A stretch of DNA of 12,304 nt from an uncultured Collinsella sp. (GCA_902492855.1 CABUMU010000058.1:1-12304); one strand, 5' to 3'. Shown: positions 1 through 6,232, counted from the stretch's first letter. Numbers and translations are program-made. The notes: generated from the letters alone by a model not told the origin.

Positions 1-240
1 CCCCGAGCCCCGCGGCGCGGGCCCGCCTCACGGCGAGGGACCCTATGTTGCGGAACTGGTCGACGACGACGAGCGTGCCGGCGGGCGCGGAGGCGAACAG
101 CGCGTCGAGCTCGGCCTCCCTGTTGCGGACGGGGCGCTGTCCAGCACCTCCCCGTCGCGGTCGATCAGGCAGGCCCAGTGCGACGACTTGCCGACGTCCA
201 GGCCGAGCACGGCCGCGGGTCTGGTGGATGGCGCTTTCAC
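1..240 (-). pseudogene. IS110-family transposase, N-terminal part, frameshifted and cut by the window edge
   Basis: Reading down from a GTG at 240-238, preceded by the Shine-Dalgarno-like GGAAGG, the minus strand encodes VLGLDVGKSSHWACLIDRDG (residues 11-30). This is the start of the IS110 DEDD catalytic domain; the Asp of LGLDVGK is the expected first metal ligand. After Ser35 (bases 138-136) this frame departs from the family. One extra base near 131-138 restores a good match: RPVRNREAELDALFASAP, then VVVDQFRNIGSLAVRRARAAG, open to base 1. The second acidic position reads DQ rather than the E of many relatives, which I recall from other actinobacterial IS110-group enzymes. IS110 transposases are RNA-guided recombinases that move the element through a circular intermediate. 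The missing base is either a real inactivating mutation or a sequencing or assembly error. The rest of the gene lies outside the window. Confidence 0.78.
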
Positions 241-244
241 GGTG

Positions 245-480
245 GTATCCTTCCGGTAGTCGTTCGACCGGATGGCCTCCCCCTCGGCACTCACATTACC
301 AGCCGCGGCACCTGCCCGGCACTTTCCTATCAGCCGTCGGGGGCGGCGCGCCCCGCGCCGGCAGCACCCAACGGGCCCTCTCGGGGGCAGGGACGTTCGG
401 CCGTGCGCGGGCGCCCGGTCGGCGGCCCGTTCTGGGCGCGCCTCAATCGTAGCCCGAGATGGTCCCAGGCTGACAATTTC
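245..480 (-). ncRNA. Candidate IS110 bridge RNA region
   Basis: In IS110 elements a structured bridge RNA is encoded in the non-coding end next to the transposase and pairs with target and donor DNA. This interval is in that position and contains strong foldable repeats. One is a 7-bp stem with a 3-base loop (CGGCGCG at 344-350 with CGCGCCG at 354-360). Another is an 8-bp pair AACGGGCC (370-377) with GGCCCGTT (424-431) enclosing 46 bases, which include the palindrome GGGCGCCC. No convincing open reading frame lies here. The limits are approximate, and the guide loops cannot be assigned without knowing both element ends and the target. Confidence 0.35.
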
Positions 481-484
481 GACT

Positions 485-513
485 GTAATGGACGTTCTTA
501 AACGACTAGTCAA
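485..513 (-). promoter_or_regulatory. Possible leftward promoter at the IS end
   Basis: On the minus strand, TTGACT (513-508) is followed after 17 bases by CATTAC (490-485), a good -35 with a weak -10. It points toward the candidate bridge RNA and the transposase. IS110 circles often build a stronger promoter across the joined ends, so a partial promoter here would fit. The weak -10 keeps confidence low. Confidence 0.25.
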
Positions 514-525
514 ATAAGAGCGTCC
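490..525. repeat. 11-bp inverted repeat near the IS110 edge
   Basis: GGACGTTCTTA (490-500) and TAAGAGCGTCC (515-525) are reverse complements except at one position, separated by 14 bases. The repeat sits where GC-rich sequence changes to AT-rich sequence. The motif GACTAG occurs in the loop (504-509) and again just outside (531-536). It could be the element end, the palindromic target into which the element inserted, or a hairpin of the host sequence. Confidence 0.5.
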
Positions 526-862
526 CCAATGACTAGGTTGGGCACATTGCTTTGTGAGTTTATTCAATCTTCTTTAATAACAATTAAGTTGTTTACCTGC
601 TTAAAGTTACTTATCATTTTTAAAAATAATGCTCGAAAAAGCGTCCGAGAAGTCGCGGGACGGTTTTTGAGGGGTCGTTCGTCAAGCAATGTGGCAAGTT
701 CTTGGTTAGATATTGGTCAGTTTTGGGTCAACCTTGCCAAAAGCTTGACGAATGCAGATTTAGACGTCGACGAATGAACATTTCAGGCAGGTTCCAAGCA
801 AAATTCTGGGCTGATTCTCGATAATCGCCTTCAATCGTCCCTTGCCAAGCGCTGGCCTCGCG
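526..862. other. Gene-free stretch upstream of prmC
   Basis: No convincing gene is visible on either strand. Bases 540-640 are strongly AT-rich for this genome and contain the 12-base palindrome ATTTTTAAAAAT (616-627) and a small repeat AACAA/TTGTT (579-583 and 589-593). Bases 678-752 hold a nested inverted repeat, described separately. An 82-codon frame (529-777) has no ribosome binding site and a protein unlike anything I know. The stretch may be old intergenic DNA, an insertion scar or a regulatory region. Confidence 0.6.
678..752. repeat. Nested inverted repeat with three phased TTGG motifs
   Basis: TTCGTCAAGC (678-687) and GCTTGACGAA (743-752) form a perfect 10-bp inverted repeat. Inside it, TGGCAAG (692-698) pairs with CTTGCCA (733-739). 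The loop carries TTGGTTA (702-708), TTGGTCA (713-719) and TTGGGTCA (723-730), spaced about one helical turn apart. TTTTGG (721-726) can instead pair with CCAAAA (737-742), which excludes the TGGCAAG/CTTGCCA stem. This could be a protein-binding site cluster, a structured leader or a palindromic repeat element. Confidence 0.6.
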
Positions 863-868
863 TACAAT
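842..868 (+). promoter_or_regulatory. Probable prmC promoter
   Basis: TTGCCA (842-847) and TACAAT (863-868) resemble -35 and -10 boxes, with a short 15-base spacer. The same CGTACAAT -10 context occurs in the probable atp promoter. The transcript would start near 875, leaving a leader of about 40 bases before the prmC ATG. Confidence 0.45.
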
Positions 869-884
869 CTGCTCCGACATTCGC

Positions 885-916
885 GCGCCGTCCGGCGCTT
901 AAGAGGGGAGGGCCCC
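885..916 (+). promoter_or_regulatory. prmC leader hairpin and occluded ribosome binding site
   Basis: GCGCC (885-889) and GGCGC (894-898) form a 5-bp stem with a GTCC loop. Just after it, GGGG (905-908), which is part of the GGGGAGG Shine-Dalgarno sequence, can pair with CCCC (913-916) next to the ATG, with a 4-base loop. If formed in the mRNA, this would partly hide the ribosome binding site. Confidence 0.4.
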
Positions 917-2167
917 ATGGCAAACGAGATCTGGACCATCAAGCGTTGTCTCGAGTGGACCAAGGAGTACCTGGCCGAGCGCGGCGAGGAGCACCCCCGT
1001 CTTTCTGCCGAGTGGCTGCTGTGCGCCGCCACGGGCCTGGCGCGCATTGACCTATATATGCGTATGGACGAGACGCTTAACGCGGCCCAGCTCGAGACCA
1101 TGCATGCGGCCGTTGTCCGCCGCGCTAAGGGCGAGCCGCTGCAATACATCACCGGCAGCACGCAGTTTCGCATGATCGACGTCGCGTGCGCCCCCGGTGT
1201 GCTCATTCCGCGCCCCGAGACCGAGATGCTCGTCGAGGAAGTCCTCAATTATCTGGATGCCGAGGTGCTGAGCCCCGAGGCTGCTGCCCGTCAGCGTGTT
1301 GAGCTGCCTTGGAACGATGAGGTCGAAGAGGCCCGCAAAGCCGAGGCGGCGCTGGCCGACGAGCGCGCGACTGCCGAGCGCCGTGCCGCTAACCTGACGG
1401 CCGCCGATGAGGCGGCACTAGGCAGCGACGTGCTGGGCAGCCGTGCCTATGCCGAGGAGCTGGCCGACCGCGAGGCCGAGGAAGCCGCCGCGCAGGCAGC
1501 AGAAGCCGACGCCGCGGAAGCCGCCGAGCCCGAGCTCGACGAATACGTCATCGCCATCGAGGGTGCCGGCCAGGAGACGGCTTCAGCTCAGGATGCCGCT
1601 GCGCCTGCCTCAGCCGAGCCCTGCACTGCCCGCGTTCTCGAGGTCGGCTGCGGCACGGGCTGCATTTCGCTCTCCCTTGCCTGGGAGCGCCGCGGCCACG
1701 TTACCTGCACCGCCACCGATATCGAGCCGCGCGCCATCGATCTGGCCACCAAAAACCGCGACGCCCTCGGCCTCACGGCAGATGAGGTTGCCTTTAGCCT
1801 CACCAACCTGGTGAGTTCCATTCCCCGCGAAGAGTGGGGCACCTTCGACGTGCTCGTCTCCAACCCACCTTACATCCCGACCGGCGTCATGCGTTCGCTG
1901 CCGCACGAGGTCAAGGACTTTGAGCCCGACCTGGCGCTCGAGGGCGGCGCCGACGGCCTCGATATCTTCCGCCGCCTGCTCAATGCGGCGCCTTACATGT
2001 TGCGCGCCGGCGGCCTGTTTGCCTGCGAGCTCTACGAGGGCGCGCTCGACGCCGCGGCCGAGCTCTGTCGTCAAGCAGGCCTTTCGGACATGCGTATCGT
2101 CCACGACCTCACCGATCGTCCCCGCATCGTTCGAGCCATCGTCACCGAGCCCAAACAGCGTATTTAA
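917..2167 (+). CDS. prmC: Peptide chain release factor N5-glutamine methyltransferase
   Basis: PrmC (HemK) uses S-adenosylmethionine to methylate the glutamine of the GGQ motif in release factors 1 and 2, which helps translation termination. The 416-residue protein has the PrmC N-terminal helical domain, ending in IPRPETEM near residues 97-104. Its Rossmann methyltransferase domain has motif I EVGCGTGC (242-249) and the catalytic signature NPPYIP (316-321). Family members are usually about 280 residues. The excess is an insertion of roughly 120 residues (about 115-236), rich in Ala and Glu, between the two domains. The ATG at 917 is chosen for its GGGGAGG ribosome binding site; a TTG at 842 would overlap the promoter. 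The usual upstream partner prfA is not present, and an IS110 end and a gene-free stretch lie upstream instead. Confidence 0.93.
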   Translation: MANEIWTIKRCLEWTKEYLAERGEEHPRLSAEWLLCAATGLARIDLYMRMDETLNAAQLETMHAAVVRRAKGEPLQYITGSTQFRMIDVACAPGVLIPRPETEMLVEEVLNYLDAEVLSPEAAARQRVELPWNDEVEEARKAEAALADERATAERRAANLTAADEAALGSDVLGSRAYAEELADREAEEAAAQAAEADAAEAAEPELDEYVIAIEGAGQETASAQDAAAPASAEPCTARVLEVGCGTGCISLSLAWERRGHVTCTATDIEPRAIDLATKNRDALGLTADEVAFSLTNLVSSIPREEWGTFDVLVSNPPYIPTGVMRSLPHEVKDFEPDLALEGGADGLDIFRRLLNAAPYMLRAGGLFACELYEGALDAAAELCRQAGLSDMRIVHDLTDRPRIVRAIVTEPKQRI

Positions 2168-2184
2168 GCTGAATAAATAGACAT

Positions 2185-2228
2185 TTGCGCAAGTTTGTCC
2201 TTGCAATATACCGTAAAACTTCTACTAT
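2185..2228 (+). promoter_or_regulatory. Probable promoter of the toxin-antitoxin pair
   Basis: TTGCAA (2201-2206) and TACTAT (2223-2228) are 16 bases apart. Transcription from this pair would begin about 2235, nearly on top of the AAGGAG ribosome binding site (2231-2236). An alternative is TTGCGC (2185-2190) with AATATA (2206-2211), 15 bases apart, which would leave a normal leader. Type II modules usually repress their own promoter, so an operator may overlap here, but I see no clear palindrome. Confidence 0.45.
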
Positions 2229-2242
2229 AGAAGGAGAAAGGT

Positions 2243-2638
2243 ATGTCAAATCAGCTGCATCGGTACCGTATCGTGCTTGATTACATTGAACCTTGGCTTG
2301 ATGAGCAGGATGAAGCTACGCTGAAGCAGATTTATGCAGACCTTTTGGTGCTCGAGAAGGAAGGTCCCAGCCTTGGTCGTCCGCTGGTTGACCGCGTAAA
2401 GGGCTCGAAGCTTCATCATTTAAAGGAGCTGAGAGTGACGTCGTGTGGTGGGCAGGTGATTCGCATCCTCTTCGCCTTTGACCCCAAGCGCCAGGCGGTA
2501 TTGCTATTGGCGGGTGATAAGTCGCGAGCGGGATCGTCAAGGGCAAAATGGAACGGTTGGTATGCGATCAACATTCCAAGGGCCGAGCAAATATACCGTC
2601 GCCACGTAAGGAGGCTCGATCGAGATGGAACTGCATGA
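2243..2638 (+). CDS. HigB/RelE-like toxin of a type II toxin-antitoxin pair
   Basis: This 131-residue protein matches the phage Gp49-like branch of the RelE/HigB toxin superfamily. The diagnostic segments are GPSLGRPLVDRVKGSKLHHLK (41-61, split as GPSLGRPLVD and RVKGSKLHHLK), RILFAFDPKRQAVLLLAGDK (74-93) and the WNGWY region near 103-107. Members of this superfamily are usually ribosome-dependent or free mRNA endonucleases whose activity the partner blocks. Mycobacterial toxins encoded next to small HTH proteins share the same motifs. The start is set by AAGGAG seven bases before the ATG. The toxin comes first and overlaps the antitoxin gene by 14 bases, the usual HigBA order. Base composition is less GC-rich than the neighbouring genes, suggesting acquisition. 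A segment after AGDK (94-102, Ser/Arg/Ala-rich) looks longer than in relatives I recall. Endonuclease activity is inferred from the family. Confidence 0.85.
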   Translation: MSNQLHRYRIVLDYIEPWLDEQDEATLKQIYADLLVLEKEGPSLGRPLVDRVKGSKLHHLKELRVTSCGGQVIRILFAFDPKRQAVLLLAGDKSRAGSSRAKWNGWYAINIPRAEQIYRRHVRRLDRDGTA

Positions 2639-2927
2639 GTATATGGAATCTCGCGGGATAACACGCGACTCCATTACCGCCGAGCAGGAGAGGACTCGCG
2701 ATCGTATCGAAGCCTATAAGCTTGCTCAGATTCGCAGGTTAAAAGATCTAACACAGGCGTCGGTCGCCCAGTCGATGGGCGTTTCTCAAAAACGTGTATC
2801 CGAGCTCGAGCGTGGGGAGTTGGGTTCGATGAGGCTCGACACGCTGAGCAGGTACGCAGAGAGCCTCGGCGGAAAACTGGTTGCAAGCATCGAGTTTCCC
2901 GATCGTACCGTTACGCTTGCGCGCTAA
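2625..2927 (+). CDS. HigA-like antitoxin with XRE helix-turn-helix
   Basis: The 100-residue protein has a helical N-terminal part (1-36) and then a Cro/C1-type helix-turn-helix, LTQASVAQSMGVSQKRVSEL (42-61), followed by the helix containing LDTLSRYAESLGG (71-83). Its C-terminal strand (VASIEFPDRTVTL) would suit toxin binding. Antitoxins of this type neutralise the toxin and repress the shared promoter. The start has AAGGAGG at 2608-2614, inside the end of the toxin gene, so the two are probably translationally coupled. No Rho-independent terminator is visible after the stop, so transcription may read into tsaC. Confidence 0.87.
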   Translation: MELHEYMESRGITRDSITAEQERTRDRIEAYKLAQIRRLKDLTQASVAQSMGVSQKRVSELERGELGSMRLDTLSRYAESLGGKLVASIEFPDRTVTLAR

Positions 2928-3075
2928 AAATCTTCAATTAACCCCCTCACTTTCACCGACTACTAGAGCCGCTCACCAAACCAACATGCGCTCTGGGCAA
3001 ATAGGTTGAATGTTTCGTGCGAGAATGCCCCACAGTAAACAAACTTGCACCGGAGCGTAAGGGGCTGGCATACAC

Positions 3076-3819
3076 ATGCAGACGGTCTATCGGGTATACG
3101 AGGGAACGCGCGAGCCGCATCGGCTTGCCGTCGAGCGCACGGCCGAGGTGCTCGGCCGCGGCGGCCTGGCCTTGATTCCGACCGAGACCGTCTACGGTGT
3201 TGCCGTGGCAGTCAACGCCTTCTCGGACGCCGTGCCCCAAGATACAAGCGAATTCCCATCGTGGCCGCGCGATCCGCAGGCTGCCGTCAATGGCGCCGCA
3301 GTTCCTGCGCTCGGCACCGGCTATCGCCGTATCTTCACTCTCAAGCAACGTGAGCTCACGCAAACCGTCGCTTGGCTGGTCGATGGCGTCGAAGCACTCG
3401 ACCGCTATGGCGTGGATATCCCGGAAGATGCCCGCGTACTCGCGCGACGATGCTGGCCGGGAGCCCTGACTATCGTGGTCAAGGCAGCCCCCTGCGTGCC
3501 GACCTTTATGCGCGCTGCCGACGACACCGTGGCCCTGCGCGCTTCGGCCTCTCCCGTGGTCCAAGCGCTCATCCGCGCCTGCGGCAGTCCCCTTGCCTGC
3601 ACGAGCGCCAACACGCACGGCGCGCCTTCGCCGGCAAGCTTTGCCGCCGTCGAGGGTCGCATCCTGGAGGGGGTCGATGTTGCCGTCGACGCCGGTGAGA
3701 CCCCGTGTCGCGACGCCTCGACCATCGTGTCGTTCCAGCACGGCGGGCTCCAGATCCTGCGCCAAGGCGCACTTCCCGCATCAGAGATCGAGCGGGTCCT
3801 GTCCGACCCGATGCAATAG
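3076..3819 (+). CDS. tsaC: L-threonylcarbamoyladenylate synthase, TsaC/Sua5/YrdC family
   Basis: The family makes threonylcarbamoyl-AMP from threonine, bicarbonate and ATP, the first step toward the t6A modification of ANN-decoding tRNAs. The 247-residue protein has IPTETVYG (34-41), WPGALT (127-132), TSAN (176-179) and DASTIV (213-218), all in family order. It is longer than single-domain TsaC (about 190) but too short for the Sua5 C-terminal domain. The excess is a segment of about 35 residues (50-85) after the VYG strand. The usual KGRP motif appears as KQRE (90-93), keeping the Lys and Arg. The start has TAAGGGG 11 bases upstream. prmC and tsaC are commonly neighbours; here the toxin-antitoxin pair separates them. 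glpK begins 13 bases downstream, so the two are probably co-transcribed. Confidence 0.87.
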   Translation: MQTVYRVYEGTREPHRLAVERTAEVLGRGGLALIPTETVYGVAVAVNAFSDAVPQDTSEFPSWPRDPQAAVNGAAVPALGTGYRRIFTLKQRELTQTVAWLVDGVEALDRYGVDIPEDARVLARRCWPGALTIVVKAAPCVPTFMRAADDTVALRASASPVVQALIRACGSPLACTSANTHGAPSPASFAAVEGRILEGVDVAVDAGETPCRDASTIVSFQHGGLQILRQGALPASEIERVLSDPMQ

Positions 3820-3832
3820 AAAGGTGTAAGCG

Positions 3833-5374
3833 ATGTCGTTGAATCTGGGCAGCCTGGGCATGGAAGATGCCTCGTTTAACTTTGGCGGTTCCTACATCAT
3901 GGCGCTCGACTGCGGCACCACCTCGGTACTTGCGACCATCGTCGACGAGTATGGATGCATCGTCGCGCAGGCACGTCGCAGCGTCAAAACGAGTTTTCCG
4001 CGTCCCGGTTGGGTAGAGCAAGACCCCATGACGGTCCTTGCCAGCCAGATTGCCGTCATGATGGAGGTTCAGTTTAAGAGCGGTATCCATTCCGACCGCA
4101 TCGCCGCCATCGGCATCTCCAACCAGCGCGAGACCACGGTGGTCTGGGACCGCGTGAGCGGCCAGCCCATCTATAACGCCATCGTATGGCAGTGCCGTCG
4201 TACCGCGCCGGCGATCGACGCGTTGGTTGAACAGGGTTGCGAGGAGCTGGTGCGCTCCCGCACGGGACTCACGCTCGATCCGTATTTCTCGGCCTCCAAG
4301 GTGCAGTGGATTCTCGACAACGTCGACGGCGCACGCGAGAGCGCGGCGGCGGGCGACCTCATGTTTGGCACCATCGACACCTGGCTCATCTACAACCTCA
4401 CCGGCGGCCAGGTCTTTGCCACCGACTACACCAATGCCAGCCGCACGGCACTCTTTAATATCCATACGCTCGATTGGGACGACGACCTGCTGGCGCTCTT
4501 TGACGTTCCACGTTCCATGATGCCCGAGGTTCGCTGGAGCTCGGGCGACTACGGCCGCGTCGCGAGCGACATCATGACCAACATGCCGCCCATCATGGGC
4601 GTGGCGGGTGACCAACAGGCGTCGCTGTTCGGCCACTGTTGTTTCCGTCCCGGCCAGACCAAAAACACCTATGGCACGGGCTGCTTTATGCTCATGAACA
4701 CCGGCGACGAGATCGTCGAATCCAAGAATGGCCTGGTCTCCACCATCGGTATCGCTGCGGACGACAAAGTCAGCTATGCGCTCGAGGGCTCTATTTTTGC
4801 CGCCGGCTCAACGATGAACTGGCTTCGCAACAACATGGGCATCATCTCGAGCGTGAGCGAGTCGGCACAACTCGCCGCTTCGATTAGCGACAACGAGGGC
4901 TGCTACTTCGTTCCCGCCTTTGCAGGTTTGGGTGCTCCCTGGTGGGACCCGCATGCCCGCGGTATCGTGTGCGGTCTGACCGGCGCCTCGAGCCGTGCGA
5001 CCATCGTACGTGCCGCCTGCGAATCCATGGCATATCAGAGCTACGACGTGCTGCGCGCCATGGAGCAGGACGTGGGGCTTTCGATTGAGCGCCTGTCTGT
5101 CGATGGCGGTGCCTCGCGCAACGAGTTCATCATGCAATTCCAGGCCGACCTGCTGGATATCCCCGTGCTGCAATGCGAGACGGTGGAGACCACGGCAATC
5201 GGTGCCGCGTACTTGGCGGGTCTTGCCGTCGGCTATTGGGAAGACCTTGAAGAGCTGGAGCAAAATGCCCAGATCGTTAGGACCTTTCTTCCCCATATGT
5301 CCGCCGAGCGTCGCGAGCAAAACCTTGCGGGCTGGCGTGATGCAGTCAAGCGCTCGCTCAGTGCTGCACAGTAG
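3833..5374 (+). CDS. glpK: Glycerol kinase
   Basis: GlpK phosphorylates glycerol to sn-glycerol 3-phosphate in the cytoplasm. The 513-residue protein aligns along its length with the E. coli enzyme. Glycerol-contact residues are kept: Arg99-Glu100 in NQRETT, Tyr151 in DPYFS, and Asp260-Gln261 in GDQQA. Other hallmarks are NAIVWQCRRT, DTWLIYNLTGG, DYTNASRT, NTYGTGCFMLMNTG, GLGAPWWDP and VDGGASRNEF. It starts about 15 residues earlier than E. coli GlpK; Met10 and Met23 are other possible starts, but AAAGG upstream supports 3833. The N-terminal nucleotide loop reads ALDCGTTSVL, where the family norm is ALDQGTTSSR, so Gln, Ser and the Arg that contacts ADP are replaced. Neither the E. coli GGKGGT regulatory loop nor the Firmicute phosphorylatable His is obvious. 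No glpF or glpO/D gene lies alongside. Confidence 0.93.
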   Translation: MSLNLGSLGMEDASFNFGGSYIMALDCGTTSVLATIVDEYGCIVAQARRSVKTSFPRPGWVEQDPMTVLASQIAVMMEVQFKSGIHSDRIAAIGISNQRETTVVWDRVSGQPIYNAIVWQCRRTAPAIDALVEQGCEELVRSRTGLTLDPYFSASKVQWILDNVDGARESAAAGDLMFGTIDTWLIYNLTGGQVFATDYTNASRTALFNIHTLDWDDDLLALFDVPRSMMPEVRWSSGDYGRVASDIMTNMPPIMGVAGDQQASLFGHCCFRPGQTKNTYGTGCFMLMNTGDEIVESKNGLVSTIGIAADDKVSYALEGSIFAAGSTMNWLRNNMGIISSVSESAQLAASISDNEGCYFVPAFAGLGAPWWDPHARGIVCGLTGASSRATIVRAACESMAYQSYDVLRAMEQDVGLSIERLSVDGGASRNEFIMQFQADLLDIPVLQCETVETTAIGAAYLAGLAVGYWEDLEELEQNAQIVRTFLPHMSAERREQNLAGWRDAVKRSLSAAQ

Positions 5375-5431
5375 GGCTGCGATGGGCTGCTCGATACAAC
5401 AAACCGCTAAACTTATGCATGGCGTGCGGCG

Positions 5432-5474
5432 GCAACGTTGCTGCGCGCCTTGTCAGCAAGGCCGTTTTGCGGCC
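5432..5474 (+). repeat. Palindrome and small hairpin between glpK and upp
   Basis: The 122-base gap contains the perfect palindrome GCAACGTTGC (5432-5441) and a 5-bp hairpin, GGCCG (5460-5464) with CGGCC (5470-5474), around a TTTTG loop. There is no following T-run, so this is not a standard terminator. I see no strong promoter for upp in the gap, and the gene may be read from upstream. Confidence 0.35.
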
Positions 5475-5497
5475 GCAACGAAAGGGGCAATCAACCC

Positions 5498-6145
5498 ATG
5501 ACCGTCACCTACGATGCGTCCCGTGTGACGCTTGTCGATCATCCGCTCGTCCAGCACAAGCTGTCGATTCTGCGCGACAAAAACACCGGCACCAACCAGT
5601 TCCGCCAGCTCGTGCGCGAACTCGCGCTTTTTGACGGCTACGAGGCCATGCGCGACCTGCCTATGGAAGACGTCGAGGTCGAGACCCCCATCACTACCGC
5701 CACGTTCAAACAGCTCGCCGGCAAGAAACTCGCCATCGTGCCCATCCTGCGTGCGGGCCTTGGCATGGTCGACGGCATTCTCGACCTGGTGCCCTCCGCT
5801 CGCGTGGGCCACATCGGCATGGAGCGCGACGAGGTCACCCACGAGCCGCACGAGTATTACTGCAAGATGCCCAAGGATATCGACCAGCGCATCTGCCTGG
5901 TCGTCGACCCCATGCTCGCCACGGGCGGTTCGGCCGAGATGGCCATCAGCTACCTGCGCGAGCGCGGTGTCAAGGATATCCGCATGCTGTGCATCGTCGC
6001 CGCGCCCGAGGGCCTCAAGTCACTGACCGAAAAGGACCCCGACGTACATATTTATACGTGCGCCATCGACGACCATCTCAACGAGGCCGCCTACATCGTT
6101 CCCGGCCTCGGCGACGCCGGCGACCGCATCTTCGGCACGCTCTAG
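5498..6145 (+). CDS. upp: Uracil phosphoribosyltransferase
   Basis: Upp salvages uracil by joining it to PRPP to give UMP and pyrophosphate. The 215-residue protein is of normal length. It has LRAGLGM (84-90), the PRPP-binding loop VDPMLATGGSA (136-146) and the uracil-binding C-terminus YIVPGLGDAGDRIFGT (199-214). The ATG at 5498 follows GAAAGGGG with suitable spacing and gives the standard MTVTYDASRVTLVDHPLVQ start; an in-frame upstream TTG at 5438 would add 20 residues unlike the family. upp often sits just upstream of the atp operon in Gram-positive bacteria, as here. A hairpin follows the stop after about 40 bases. Confidence 0.96.
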   Translation: MTVTYDASRVTLVDHPLVQHKLSILRDKNTGTNQFRQLVRELALFDGYEAMRDLPMEDVEVETPITTATFKQLAGKKLAIVPILRAGLGMVDGILDLVPSARVGHIGMERDEVTHEPHEYYCKMPKDIDQRICLVVDPMLATGGSAEMAISYLRERGVKDIRMLCIVAAPEGLKSLTEKDPDVHIYTCAIDDHLNEAAYIVPGLGDAGDRIFGTL

Positions 6146-6187
6146 TCGCTGGGCTAAGACGGCCGCGGCTGCAAATTCGAAGAAACG

Positions 6188-6220
6188 GTGCGCGCGGTCG
6201 AACAAAAGGCGACCGCGCAC
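6188..6220 (+). terminator. Hairpin after upp, possible terminator
   Basis: GCGCGGTCG (6192-6200) and CGACCGCGC (6210-6218) form a perfect 9-bp GC-rich stem with a 9-base loop. GT/AC at 6188-6189 and 6219-6220 can extend it across a 2-base bulge. Only TCCTGTT follows, not a clean T-run, so its strength as an intrinsic terminator is doubtful. It lies between upp and the atp promoter, where termination would make sense. Confidence 0.5.
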
Positions 6221-6232
6221 TCCTGTTAACGG

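Larger units (their letters stand above)
1..525 (-). mobile_element. IS110-family insertion sequence, transposase-upstream end
   Basis: The element is oriented leftward, so bases ~241-525 are its transposase-upstream non-coding end. GC content is very high from about 300 to 450 and drops sharply from about 470. Together with an 11-bp inverted repeat at 490-525, this suggests the element ends near here. The boundary is inferred: IS110 elements lack standard long terminal inverted repeats and often make no target duplication, so it cannot be fixed from one copy. A non-coding end of about 250-290 bases upstream of the transposase is normal for this family. Confidence 0.5.

Noticed and set aside
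529..777. An 82-codon plus-strand frame upstream of prmC
   Set aside because: There is no ribosome binding site, its protein resembles no family I know, and the frame crosses the inverted repeat at 678-752.
842..916. A TTG start giving PrmC 25 more residues
   Set aside because: It lies in the -35 region of the probable promoter and has no Shine-Dalgarno, while the ATG at 917 has GGGGAGG and gives the standard start of the domain.
3569..4636. A 355-codon minus-strand frame opposite tsaC and glpK
   Set aside because: It crosses two well-supported plus-strand genes and its protein is low-complexity and unlike any family I know.
5438..5497. An upstream TTG start for upp
   Set aside because: The added 20 residues are not seen in the family, and the ATG at 5498 has a good ribosome binding site.
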